Source of the DNA: Sarcophilus harrisii
Lineage: Eukaryota > Chordata > Mammalia > Dasyuromorphia > Dasyuridae
DNA: 64,000 nt
Assembly: GCF_902635505.1 (NCBI RefSeq)
Contig: NC_045430.1
Span: forward strand, 29,717,564 to 29,781,563
Reading direction: 5' to 3'
The translations under genes were made by a program, and so were the position numbers. Under the pieces are notes generated by a model, which saw nothing but the letters and a program-made list of their open reading frames with translations, made no database searches and had not been told where the DNA came from. This document shows positions 62,097-64,000 of this stretch, one piece after another. How positions within the stretch are numbered: position 1 is the first letter of the stretch; each line of letters opens with the position of its first letter.

Positions 62097-62150
<54 letters not shown>

Positions 62151-63790
62151 TATACATATAGACATATGCTTGTACAGAACAGCTAGATGGTGCCATAGTG
62201 GATAGAGCCCCAGGCCTGAGCTCAGAAAGACCTGAACCATAGTCTACTTTGTTCTGAGCAAATTGAGAGCCATCCTCCCTCTGCTTCTTTCCTAGCTGGG
62301 TGTCCGTGAGCAAATCCCTCACCCTCTCCAGACCTCACTTTGCTCATCTGTAAAATGGGGGAAGAGAGGGTCAACGAGATAACTTCTGGAGTCCTTTCTC
62401 CATCCCCAGATCTATGACTCTATGATCCCAAGTCCTGTTCTCTGGATCTCAGTTTCATTTAAAATTAAAGGGTTTAACCAGAATTATGATCTTCAAGACC
62501 CCCTTCAGCTCTGATGCCAGTTATTTTACGTAGAACATTCAGTCCAATAAATCAACACTTAAGAGATTTATTGTAAGCCTACTGTATGCTGAGCACTGTA
62601 CTAAGCGCCAGGAATACGATGAATAAAATGGTAGTCCCAGCCCTCACAGAGCTCACATTCTAATGCAGGTTCAGGAGGGGAGACAACACACGTTAGAGAT
62701 ACAGGTGTTGCCCAGAGAGGTAGAAGTTGCAGTTACAGACTGGGCTGATGCAATATATGAAATGTAAAATGATTTCCTTCTCTGGCTTCTTTTAAGTTTC
62801 ATCTAAAAGTCCACTTTCTCCAAGAAGCCTTTCCTCTGAGATTACCTCCACTCTACTATGTATATATCTTGTCTGTATATAGTTGTTGACTTATTGTCTC
62901 CCCCGTTCATATTCTGAGAGCAGAACCTGGTTTTGCTTTTCTTGGAACTCCCAGTATTTAGCATGATACCTGGAACATGTTGTTCACTCATTTCAATCCT
63001 GCCTGACTCTGTGTGACCCCATTTGGGATTTTCTTGGCTGAGATACTGAAGAGGTTTCCCATTTCTTTTTCCAGTTCCTTTTACAGATAAGGAACTGAGA
63101 TAAACATGGTTTAAAGACATTACTGTTATTTAGTCATATTTTGACTCTTCATGATCCCATTTGGGGTTTTCTTGACAAAGATACTGGAGAAGTTTGTCAT
63201 TTCCCTCTCCAGCTCATTCTACAAATGAGGAAACTGAGGTAAGTAAGGTTTAAGCCCATAGTAGGTACTTAATCAATACTTTTCGACTTGACTTGATTAA
63301 TAATGACCTTCACTTCAGCCTCTGTGAAAATGTAACTTACCTTGAGTTAAGCTTTGTAAAAATTCATCATCCTATTTTGCACAATTCTGTCTTCCAGTGT
63401 TAGCCATTGAGCTCCTCGCCGCCTGTCAGGGCATCGAGTTTCTACGCCCCCTGAAAACAACCACTCCATTGGAGAAGGTCTATGACCTTGTGCGTTCTGT
63501 TGTAAGGTAAAATCAAACAAACACTTTCCCAGGGGTTAAAAACCACCAACCATAGCAGCAGTTAATGTTTGGCCAATGTTTGACCTTCTTCCCAACTTTA
63601 TCATGAGGAGCAAATGAGATAATGTGAACAGGGCCTTGCAAACCTTACAGTGCTCTCCAGATTCTATTATTATTGTTTTTGTTGTCATGATTAACACACC
63701 ATCGTTTTTCTTCTCTCTAGACCTTGGATAAAAGATCGTTTCATGGCCCCAGACATCGAAGCAGCTCATCGTTTGCTTGTGGATCAAAAG
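30026..63790 (+). CDS. HAL: HAL gene, histidine ammonia-lyase, start codon through exon 20 (3' partial)
   Basis: Cytosolic homotetrameric lyase that removes ammonia from L-histidine to give trans-urocanate, the first step of histidine breakdown in liver and the source of urocanate in skin. Nineteen exons join in frame to 611 codons from ATG at 30026 (A at -3). This matches human residues 1-611; the missing last exon would add about 46 residues. Landmarks: the YGITTGFG active-site tyrosine motif (exon 7), [10 protein letters not shown] with Ala253-Ser254-Gly255 that cyclise to the MIO electrophile (exon 10), and NSATDNP (exon 15). No frame break was seen. Two introns have U12-type splice signals and one donor is GC; see findings. 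Introns are rich in microsatellites, unlike LTA4H. Confidence 0.97.
30730..30851 (+). repeat. 61-bp tandem duplication
   Basis: 30730-30790 and 30791-30851 align end to end without gaps; shared blocks include CAGATTCAA and AAAGAAAAATGCC. Located in HAL intron 2. Confidence 0.92.
30865..30995. mobile_element. L2 3' ends in opposite orientations
   Basis: Antisense AACACCTATTTATGTACCAA and then a sense end ACTGGCACATGACAGGAGCT with TAATAAAAGTTTACTGATTG. Confidence 0.5.
30996..31165. repeat. AT-rich (TATACA/TATATA) tract
   Basis: Imperfect TATA-type repeats in HAL intron 2. Confidence 0.85.
31285..31445 (+). mobile_element. MIR-type SINE relic
   Basis: GTATGGCAGAAAGAACGCTG, CCTGGCTTCAAATCCTGCCT and TTTGGTCAATTACTCGATCT. 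Confidence 0.55.
31620..32800 (-). mobile_element. L2 3' region (antisense) split by a GATA microsatellite
   Basis: Begins GAAGTGCCTACTATGTGCCA and reaches ATGTACAAAC at about 31747, breaks into tetranucleotides, and resumes near 32475 with GGACTTGAAGGAAGTCAGGG in the right L2 order. Confidence 0.6.
31750..32400. repeat. (TAGA)n/(GATG)n microsatellite, ~650 bp
   Basis: TAGATAGATAGA arrays mixed with GATG, GACA and CACA variants. Its long minus-strand open frames (Tyr/Leu/Ser/Ile) are low complexity. Confidence 0.97.
33269..33329 (+). CDS. HAL: HAL exon 3 (residues 83-102)
   Basis: Acceptor tttcag. Encodes [20 protein letters not shown] plus two bases of Leu103. Its donor is GTATCCTTTT, the U12-type consensus. 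Confidence 0.94.
33330..33416 (+). other. HAL: HAL intron 3, candidate U12-type (87 bp)
   Basis: Donor GTATCCTTTT fits the minor-spliceosome consensus RTATCCTTT. CCTTTAAC at 33396-33403 resembles the U12 branch site, its branch A 14 nt from the acceptor end. Phase 2. Confidence 0.85.
33417..33444 (+). CDS. HAL: HAL exon 4, 28-nt microexon (residues 103-112)
   Basis: Acceptor ttccag, donor gtagga. Completes Leu103 and encodes YSKYREPDK, matching human YSKYREPEK. Found by filling the gap between exons 3 and 5. Confidence 0.94.
33468..33640 (+). mobile_element. Marsupial tRNA-derived SINE relic
   Basis: ATTCCTGAGTTCAAATCCAG, TAGCTGTGTGACCCTGGACA and CTCTAGCATCTTTGCC. Confidence 0.7.
33645..34720. 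mobile_element. CR1/L3-type repeat interrupted by L1
   Basis: CTCTGGAAGGCACCTCAGTG through CACATGATGACCCTTGGAAC, resuming after the 34190-34410 L1 piece with GTGATCTGACCAGGACATAG. The same family recurs near 36965 and 38865. Class assigned from memory. Confidence 0.4.
34190..34410 (-). mobile_element. L1 3' end (antisense)
   Basis: CATTTTAAGTTCCAAATTGT, a pyrimidine patch, TCCCTGAGACAAATAGCAAT and GATATGGGTTATACATATTC: a marsupial L1 3'-end family. Confidence 0.6.
34718..34792 (+). CDS. HAL: HAL exon 5 (residues 113-137)
   Basis: A 75-bp phase-0 exon; acceptor accag, donor gtaaat. Encodes [20 protein letters not shown] then LYKIK. Confidence 0.95.
34887..34959 (+). CDS. HAL: HAL exon 6 (residues 138-161)
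   Basis: Acceptor cctag, donor gtagcc. Encodes [20 protein letters not shown] then REKT. The intron before it is only 94 bp. Confidence 0.95.
35059..35125 (+). CDS. HAL: HAL exon 7 (residues 162-183, YGITTGFG motif)
   Basis: Encodes [20 protein letters not shown] then KL. The tyrosine and TGFG loop form part of the lyase active site. Acceptor ttcag after 99 bp of intron, donor gtaggt. Confidence 0.96.
35200..35445 (+). mobile_element. SINE/MIR relic
   Basis: GATTTGGAATCAGGAGGAAA, GAGTTCAAATCTTGCCACAA and a 3' end GTGCCTGGCACATAAGTGCT. Confidence 0.6.
35535..35572 (+). CDS. HAL: HAL exon 8 (residues 184-196)
   Basis: A 38-bp exon; acceptor cctag, donor gtaatg. Encodes [13 protein letters not shown], conserved with human. 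Confidence 0.95.
35666..35791 (+). CDS. HAL: HAL exon 9 (residues 197-238)
   Basis: Acceptor catag after a 93-bp intron; donor gtaata. Encodes [20 protein letters not shown] through [10 protein letters not shown]. Confidence 0.96.
35997..36205 (+). mobile_element. SINE/MIR relic
   Basis: AGTCAGGAAGTCTTGGATTT, GTGATCCTGGACAAAGCCTC and AAAATGGGAATAATAGCACC. Confidence 0.55.
36290..36430 (-). mobile_element. MIR-type relic (antisense)
   Basis: TGAAAGGTACCTCAGAGGCT and TTTTACAGATGGGGAAACTG. Confidence 0.45.
36965..37620. mobile_element. CR1/L3-type and MIR-type relics
   Basis: GGGAAGTTTTACCTGACATC, CCAGGCTAAACATTGCCAAC and TGTATTCCAACTTGTCAAGG, then two antisense MIR-like words (ACAGAAAAGGAAACAGACCC; CAAAGTCACGCATATAGTAA). 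Confidence 0.45.
37735..38000 (+). mobile_element. SINE/MIR relics
   Basis: CTCTAGAGTCAAGAGAGCTG and CCAGTTTCCTCAGCTGTAAA within HAL intron 9. Confidence 0.5.
38124..38263 (+). CDS. HAL: HAL exon 10 (residues 239-285, MIO site)
   Basis: Encodes [20 protein letters not shown] onward. Ala253-Ser254-Gly255 cyclise autocatalytically to the MIO cofactor; numbering equals human. Acceptor tcttag, donor gtaagg. Confidence 0.97.
38395..38760. mobile_element. SINE relics in both orientations
   Basis: Sense: TCAGTTTCCACATCTGTAAA. Antisense from about 38575: CCATTTGGGATTTTTTTGGC, TTGCCATTTCCTTTTCTAGG and CAATGAAACTGAGGCAAATG. Confidence 0.65.
38865..39340. mobile_element. CR1/L3-type repeat
   Basis: AAGGGCCTCCAAGACCATCT, CACAAGGCAGCCCTTGAAAC, GTTAGGAAGTACTTTTCTTA and TTTTCAGATACTTGAAGATA in the family order. 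Confidence 0.45.
39930..40115 (+). mobile_element. Marsupial tRNA-derived SINE, 3' part
   Basis: TTGCCTCAGTTTCTTCATCT, GGTAAACCACTCCAGTATTT and ATAGGGTCACAAAGAATTGG. Confidence 0.8.
40279..40326 (+). CDS. HAL: HAL exon 11 (residues 286-301)
   Basis: A 48-bp phase-0 exon encoding [16 protein letters not shown]; acceptor cacag, donor gtaatg. Confidence 0.95.
40639..40858 (+). mobile_element. L1 3' end
   Basis: TTGATCTGATTTTTCTTGTT, TTTAACCTATATTGGATTGC, a G/A-rich patch and TTGAAAATAAAAAGCTATAA as the 3' end. Confidence 0.75.
40859..40990. repeat. (GAAA)/(GGAA) purine tract
   Basis: About 130 bp, grown directly from the A-rich L1 tail before it. Confidence 0.93.
41050..41250 (+). mobile_element. 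Marsupial tRNA-derived SINE
   Basis: GTAGCTAAGTGGCACAGGGG, GGAAATGGCAAACCACTCCA and AAATGGGGTCACAAAGAATT. Confidence 0.8.
41340..41480 (-). mobile_element. MIR-type relic ahead of HAL exon 12
   Basis: AATTGGAAAGGATCTTGGAA, GATGAGAAAGACCCAGAGAG and AATTTGAACCTAGGACCCTC. Confidence 0.5.
41540..41687 (+). CDS. HAL: HAL exon 12 (residues 302-350)
   Basis: Encodes [20 protein letters not shown] through KGTTKAFDT, nearly identical to human. Acceptor cccaag, donor gttggt. Confidence 0.96.
41825..42110 (+). mobile_element. MIR-type relics
   Basis: TCGGAGCCAGGGGATCTGG, CTTAGTTTCCTCATCTATAA and CCTCAATGTCCTCATCTGAG. Confidence 0.5.
43182..43255. repeat. 74-bp palindrome, no spacer, one mismatch
   Basis: Arms 43182-43218 and 43219-43255, centred on GAATATTC. 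The only unpaired position is T43210/G43227. The left arm continues L2-type sequence; the right arm is its inverted copy. Confidence 0.97.
43254..43271. repeat. 18-bp perfect palindrome adjoining the larger one
   Basis: CTGAATATATATATTCAG is self-complementary, overlaps the end of the 74-bp palindrome, and is followed by a repeat of TGAACTGGCTTG, seen also at 43152-43163. Confidence 0.95.
43465..43860 (-). mobile_element. L2 3' region (antisense)
   Basis: AATAAACATTAATTAAGTAT, GGCATTGTGCTAAGTAATGG, CTTGAGGAACTTAAAACCTA and GAAGGAATCCAAGGAAAACA. Confidence 0.62.
44224..44319 (+). CDS. HAL: HAL exon 13 (residues 351-382)
   Basis: Acceptor ttccag, donor gtggga. Encodes [20 protein letters not shown] then [12 protein letters not shown]. 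Confidence 0.96.
44407..44465 (+). CDS. HAL: HAL exon 14 (residues 383-402)
   Basis: Acceptor ttgcag after an 87-bp intron; donor gtaaac. Encodes [20 protein letters not shown]. Confidence 0.96.
44940..45120 (-). mobile_element. MIR-type relic
   Basis: CTTGGAAGGCACCTCAAAAG, GATGAAGAAACTGAGGGGGA and CAGGATTTGAACCCAGATCC. Confidence 0.55.
45905..45968 (+). mobile_element. SINE head fragment
   Basis: GTGGTATGGTGGATATAGAA and AGAAAACTTGGGTCTGAC; a purine microsatellite starts where the SINE breaks off. Confidence 0.5.
45969..46275. repeat. (GGAA)/(GAAA) purine tract, ~305 bp
   Basis: Nearly pure purine on the + strand; open frames on both strands are low complexity. Confidence 0.95.
46315..46900 (-). 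mobile_element. L2 3' region (antisense)
   Basis: CTCAAAAGAGCTTACATTCT, AACAAACATTAATTAAGC, then GGGAGCCATTATCAGTTTTT further in. Confidence 0.55.
47168..47305 (-). mobile_element. L1 3' end (antisense)
   Basis: TTTAAATTTAGTTCCAAATT, TTTCTCCCTCCTTCCTCATC and GATGTGATATAGAAAT: same family as 34190. Confidence 0.55.
47430..47510 (+). CDS. HAL: HAL exon 15 (residues 403-429)
   Basis: Encodes [20 protein letters not shown] then NSATDNP, a conserved active-site segment of the family. The donor is GTATCCTTTG, the U12-type consensus. Confidence 0.96.
47655..48565. repeat. (TAG)n/(TAA)n/(CAG)n trinucleotide tract, ~910 bp
   Basis: Triplets TAG, TAA, CAG, TGG and ACT in one register for over 900 bp with few breaks, in HAL intron 15. 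On the + strand one frame is nearly all stop codons, so the open frames seen in the other frames are meaningless. Confidence 0.96.
48580..49020 (-). mobile_element. MIR-type relics (antisense)
   Basis: GCTTTTGAACCCAGAGGTTC at 48592 and GTTAAGTGACTTGCTGGGGG with CACACAGCTGGTAAGCG at about 48950; intervening DNA is unrecognised. Confidence 0.5.
49758..50345. repeat. Pyrimidine tract (CTTT/TCTG)n, ~590 bp
   Basis: Almost only C/T on the + strand with CTTTCTTTCTTT and TCTGTCTCTC runs; the long Ser/Leu/Phe frames are low complexity. Confidence 0.96.
50650..51340. mobile_element. L2 3' ends, antisense then sense
   Basis: Antisense CACTTATTAAGTACCTACTA and CCCTCAAGGAGCTTACATTC; sense CTTCAAGGCTCAGCTCAGGG and CACCTTCTCCATGAAGTCAT. 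Confidence 0.6.
51555..51590. repeat. (TGAA)/(TGAG) short tandem repeat
   Basis: TGAATGAATAAATGAGTGAG followed by four further TGAA-like units; an L2 antisense word follows to about 51690. Confidence 0.9.
51695..52330. other. Unrecognised part of HAL intron 15
   Basis: No gene or repeat family recognised in these ~640 bp. Confidence 0.45.
52340..52545 (+). mobile_element. MIR and L2 3' ends (sense)
   Basis: TCAAATGAGATAATGTTTGT, then ACAGTACCTGGCACAAAGTA and GCATTTAATAAATGTTTATT. Confidence 0.6.
52615..52960 (-). mobile_element. L2 3' end (antisense) hosting an L1 insertion
   Basis: (GTCA)n, then GCAGTCATTTATTAAGTCCT up to the target site; CTAATGCCTAAAGTC resumes after it. Confidence 0.6.
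52713..52897 (-). mobile_element. L1 3' end insertion (antisense) with 13-bp TSD
   Basis: Reverse poly(A) (TTTATTTTATTTTATTTTTT) then TATGCATGGGTAATTTTACA and CTAGATGGCAGAATGACC. GCAACAAGACATT flanks it at 52700-52712 and 52898-52910. Confidence 0.88.
53100..53500. mobile_element. MIR relic (antisense) then marsupial SINE (sense)
   Basis: CCATTTACAGATGAGGAAAT; then GTAGCCTAGTGGGTAGAGAG, GACTTGGAGTCAGGAAAAAC and GTTATGTGACCATGGGCAAT. Confidence 0.6.
53550..54458 (-). mobile_element. L1 ORF2 fragment (reverse transcriptase), antisense
   Basis: Minus-strand frames give L1 RT text: [28 protein letters not shown] at about 54150-54230, and from 53894 downward [32 protein letters not shown]. The palm motif [11 protein letters not shown] replaces the usual SIDAEKAFDK. 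Stops and a frame shift separate the pieces; both ends are missing, so this is a dead copy. Lies in HAL intron 15. Confidence 0.9.
54459..54620 (-). mobile_element. MIR-type relic (antisense)
   Basis: CCATTTATTCCAACCATGTT, GTCCAAGGTCACACAGGTGG and GAGGATTTGAATCCAGATCC. Confidence 0.55.
54665..54790 (+). mobile_element. SINE/MIR relic close to HAL exon 16
   Basis: CCACTGGCATAATGGAGAGA and TTTGGGTTCAGTCTTTGTCT. It ends about 90 bp before the exon. Confidence 0.45.
54881..54946 (+). CDS. HAL: HAL exon 16 (residues 430-451)
   Basis: A 66-bp phase-0 exon encoding [20 protein letters not shown] then AK. The acceptor (cctgaaaaag) has no pyrimidine tract, as expected for a U12-type intron; donor gtaagt. 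Confidence 0.96.
55028..55193 (+). CDS. HAL: HAL exon 17 (residues 452-506)
   Basis: Acceptor tttttag after an 81-bp intron; donor gtaaga. Encodes [20 protein letters not shown] through [13 protein letters not shown]. Confidence 0.97.
55358..55768. repeat. (GGGAA)n purine tract, ~410 bp
   Basis: GGGAAGGGAAGGGAA arrays, strongly strand-biased, in HAL intron 17. The minus-strand Pro/Phe/Ser/Leu frame is low complexity. Confidence 0.96.
55747..55945 (+). repeat. ~195-bp direct duplication, copy 1
   Basis: Starts in the purine tract and continues TCTTCCTGAGTTCAGGCCCA, GCTGCATAATAATAG and CTCCAGTGACAGGGAACTCC. Matches 56796-56990 at roughly 89% by eye. Confidence 0.9.
56085..56280 (+). mobile_element. 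Marsupial SINE/MIR
   Basis: TTGTGGCATAATGGATGGAT, TTTGGAGCCAGGAAAATTTG and CTGTATGATCCTGGACAAGG. Confidence 0.7.
56495..56785. repeat. AT-rich tract with (TA)n
   Basis: TATATATATATATTATAC, ATATTATAATG and a (TA)n block at about 56758-56778. Confidence 0.9.
56796..56990 (+). repeat. ~195-bp direct duplication, copy 2
   Basis: Shares GGAGAGGAGAGGAAAGG, TCTTCCTGAGTTCAGGCCCA and AGTTCATTTCAT with copy 1, 1,049 bp upstream. Confidence 0.9.
56997..57080. repeat. (TA)n-rich tract
   Basis: TATATATATATATATATATA with ACATA variants. Confidence 0.93.
57272..57300. repeat. AT-rich inverted repeat
   Basis: TATATTATCATA and TATGATAATATA pair perfectly around TAACT; further AT palindromes follow to about 57330. 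Confidence 0.9.
57335..58025 (+). mobile_element. L2-type 3' region (sense) hosting a SINE
   Basis: C/T-rich part from 57335, (TC)n at 57550-57590, and the end after the SINE: CCTTAAGGACAGAAACCATT and GGGTGCTTAACAAATGTTTG. Confidence 0.5.
57722..57918 (-). mobile_element. Marsupial tRNA-derived SINE (antisense)
   Basis: GACCCCATTTGGGATTTTCT, GATGAGGAAACTGAGGCAAG and GAGGCCGGATTTGAATTC. Confidence 0.85.
58150..58450 (-). mobile_element. L2 3' region (antisense)
   Basis: ATAAGCATTCATTAGTCACC, TACTATATGCAAGGTACTAT and TAGATACAAATAAGTAAAAA. Confidence 0.58.
58665..58893 (+). mobile_element. Marsupial tRNA-derived SINE
   Basis: AGTGCAGCAGAGAGAACAG, GTCTCAGTTTCCTCATCTGT, CCAAGAAAGCCCCAAATAGG and GTCAGACAACATTTAAAACA. 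Confidence 0.82.
59105..59285. repeat. AT-rich tract
   Basis: Imperfect TATAAA/ATATAT sequence in HAL intron 17. Confidence 0.88.
59390..59800 (+). mobile_element. SINE/MIR split by an L1 insertion
   Basis: Left part AGTACAGACCTTGTAGTTAT and TGGGTTCAAATTCTATTTG; right part GGTTTCTGAGGTCCTTTTCA resumes after the insertion at 59746. Confidence 0.6.
59517..59745 (-). mobile_element. L1 3' end insertion (antisense) with 16-bp TSD
   Basis: Reverse A tail, then TTATTGACAGGACCCATGCC and ACTTCTGTTCCAATTTTTCC. GGATGAGATGGTTTCT flanks at 59501-59516 and 59746-59761, identical. Confidence 0.9.
59987..60339 (+). mobile_element. L1 3' end insertion (sense) with 15-bp TSD
   Basis: AAATGAATGTAAACTGTTGG, CAGAACAGAAGTGAGTGCAA and TCTGTCAATAAAAAGTTATA with an A-rich tail. 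AAAAAGTGACTTTTT flanks at 59972-59986 and 60340-60354. Same 3'-end family as 59517 in opposite orientation. Confidence 0.9.
60355..60855 (+). mobile_element. Older L1 3' region (sense)
   Basis: CCAACTGATAAACGATCAAA, TATTGTTCTATGGGAAATAA and TATCCATATCCAGAGAAAGA follow the marsupial L1 3' region. Host of the 59987 insertion on its left; followed by the SPIN-like MITE. Confidence 0.75.
60856..61043. mobile_element. SPIN-like hAT MITE (188 bp)
   Basis: Terminal inverted repeats CAGGGGTCCTCAAACT and (reverse complement of the end) CAGGGATCCTCAAACT. Internal GGGGGCCAGTTCACTGTCCC, GGACTATAGTAAAAACAAAA and CGGGCCATAGTTTGAGG match the SPIN (Space Invader) family as I remember it. Non-coding, mobilised in trans. 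An 8-bp target duplication is not evident. Confidence 0.8.
61085..61200 (-). mobile_element. L2 3' end relic (antisense)
   Basis: CATTAAGTTCTTACTGCAGA and CCTTATGGAGCTTTGAGTTT. Confidence 0.5.
61210..61385 (-). mobile_element. Marsupial tRNA-derived SINE (antisense), just before HAL exon 18
   Basis: TTGTTGTTCAGTCACAACCA, TTTTACAGATAGGGAAACTG and TTTGAATTCAGGTCTTCCTG; ends about 50 bp before the exon. Confidence 0.85.
61435..61569 (+). CDS. HAL: HAL exon 18 (residues 507-551)
   Basis: Acceptor ttgcag, donor gtaacg. Encodes [20 protein letters not shown] onward to [11 protein letters not shown]. Confidence 0.96.
61700..62165. repeat. (ACATATA)n/(TA)n/(CA)n microsatellite, ~465 bp
   Basis: ACATATACA-type repeats ending in (TA)n at about 62098-62134 and (CA)n. 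Minus-strand Tyr/Ile/Cys frames are low complexity. A non-repeat word at 62076-62095 matches 61151-61170 at 19 of 20 bases. Confidence 0.95.
62175..62440 (+). mobile_element. Marsupial tRNA-derived SINE/MIR
   Basis: AACAGCTAGATGGTGCCATA, GATAGAGCCCCAGGCCTGAG, TTTGCTCATCTGTAAAATGG and CAGATCTATGACTCTATGAT. Confidence 0.8.
62540..62710 (-). mobile_element. L2 3' end (antisense)
   Basis: CCTACTGTATGCTGAGCACT, GTACTAAGCGCCAGGAATAC and AGAGCTCACATTCTAATGCA. Confidence 0.65.
62770..63300 (+). mobile_element. L2 3' region (sense) hosting two SINEs
   Basis: TTTCTCCAAGAAGCCTTTCC and TTTAGCATGATACCTGGAAC, then the end CATAGTAGGTACTTAATCAA after the SINEs. Confidence 0.6.
62975..63250 (-). mobile_element. 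Two marsupial SINE 3' parts in tandem (antisense)
   Basis: GACCCCATTTGGGATTTTCT at about 63017 and GATCCCATTTGGGGTTTTCT at about 63151, each followed by a CTCCAG-type end; the second continues GAGGAAACTGAGGTAAG. Confidence 0.75.
63398..63506 (+). CDS. HAL: HAL exon 19 (residues 552-587)
   Basis: Acceptor ttccag, donor gtaaaa. Encodes [20 protein letters not shown] then [16 protein letters not shown]. Confidence 0.96.
63545..63680 (+). mobile_element. MIR-type 3' relic between HAL exons 19 and 20
   Basis: AGGAGCAAATGAGATAATGT and GGGCCTTGCAAACCTTACAG. Confidence 0.45.
63721..63790 (+). CDS. HAL: HAL exon 20 (residues 588-611)
   Basis: Acceptor ctctag. Encodes [20 protein letters not shown] then VDQK. 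The reading phase and the human boundary place the donor at gcaagg (63791), a GC donor. The final exon lies beyond the window. Confidence 0.94.
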
Positions 63791-64000
63791 GCAAGGTCTT
63801 CAGTTTGGCCTTATCAATTCGTCATAGAGTAAAAGATTTAGAATTGGAAAGGACCTTAAAACTCCGCTAGGCCATCTCCTTTGTTTTATAGATCAAGGAG
63901 GAAATTGAGGTCTAGATTAGTCAAGAAGCAACTTAGAATCATCGGCAACACTGGAAGGGATGTTGGAGGGATGTTGGAGGTCGTGTTACTCATTTCACAG
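63791..64000 (+). other. HAL: Start of HAL intron 20
   Basis: Opens with GCAAGG. Contains a MIR/CR1-type relic (TTAGAATTGGAAAGGACCTT) from about 63835. No further exon before the window ends. Confidence 0.8.

Noticed and set aside
6090-62240. tRNA-like heads at many SINEs
   Set aside because: They are tRNA-derived SINE heads with degraded promoters, not tRNA genes.
1-64000. LTR retroelements, CRISPR-like arrays, bacterial or phage genes
   Set aside because: None seen. Regular repeats are microsatellites without spacers, and all coding exons belong to two vertebrate genes.

Overview
The window is vertebrate nuclear DNA, almost certainly from a marsupial. Two host genes with mammal-type exon structure lie head to tail on the + strand, and the spaces between exons are filled with marsupial-type repeats: tRNA-derived SINEs, several L1 3'-end families, L2 and MIR relics, and one SPIN-like hAT MITE. 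The species is not resolved from sequence alone. A didelphid opossum would fit, but other marsupials are not excluded. || Positions 1-26,650 hold most of LTA4H (leukotriene A4 hydrolase/aminopeptidase). Seventeen coding exons run from 1288 to the stop at 26,501 and correspond to human exons 3-19 (residues 98-611). The first two exons lie to the left of the window. The zinc site (HEISH plus NEGH), the GGMEN motif and the epoxide-hydrolase residues are all intact. || Positions 26,650-29,945 are intergenic. This stretch carries purine tracts, L1 relics and a duplicated ~80-bp element with CCAAT boxes just before HAL. || Positions 30,026-63,790 hold HAL (histidine ammonia-lyase) from its start codon through 19 coding exons (611 codons, human exons 2-20). 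The last coding exon, about 46 codons by comparison with the 657-residue human protein, lies beyond the right edge. The MIO-forming Ala-Ser-Gly is present at residues 253-255. || The genes are independent in function: LTA4H makes leukotriene B4 in the cytosol, and HAL starts histidine breakdown to urocanate in liver and skin. Both appear functional here. I saw no operon, CRISPR array, phage, tRNA or rRNA gene, and no LTR retroelement. || The most notable findings are two HAL introns with minor-spliceosome (U12-type) signals, a GC donor after HAL exon 20, a 74-bp near-perfect palindrome that looks like a template-switch product, local ~1-kb-spaced duplications (one flanking an LTA4H exon, one upstream of HAL), and recent L1 3'-end insertions with perfect target-site duplications.
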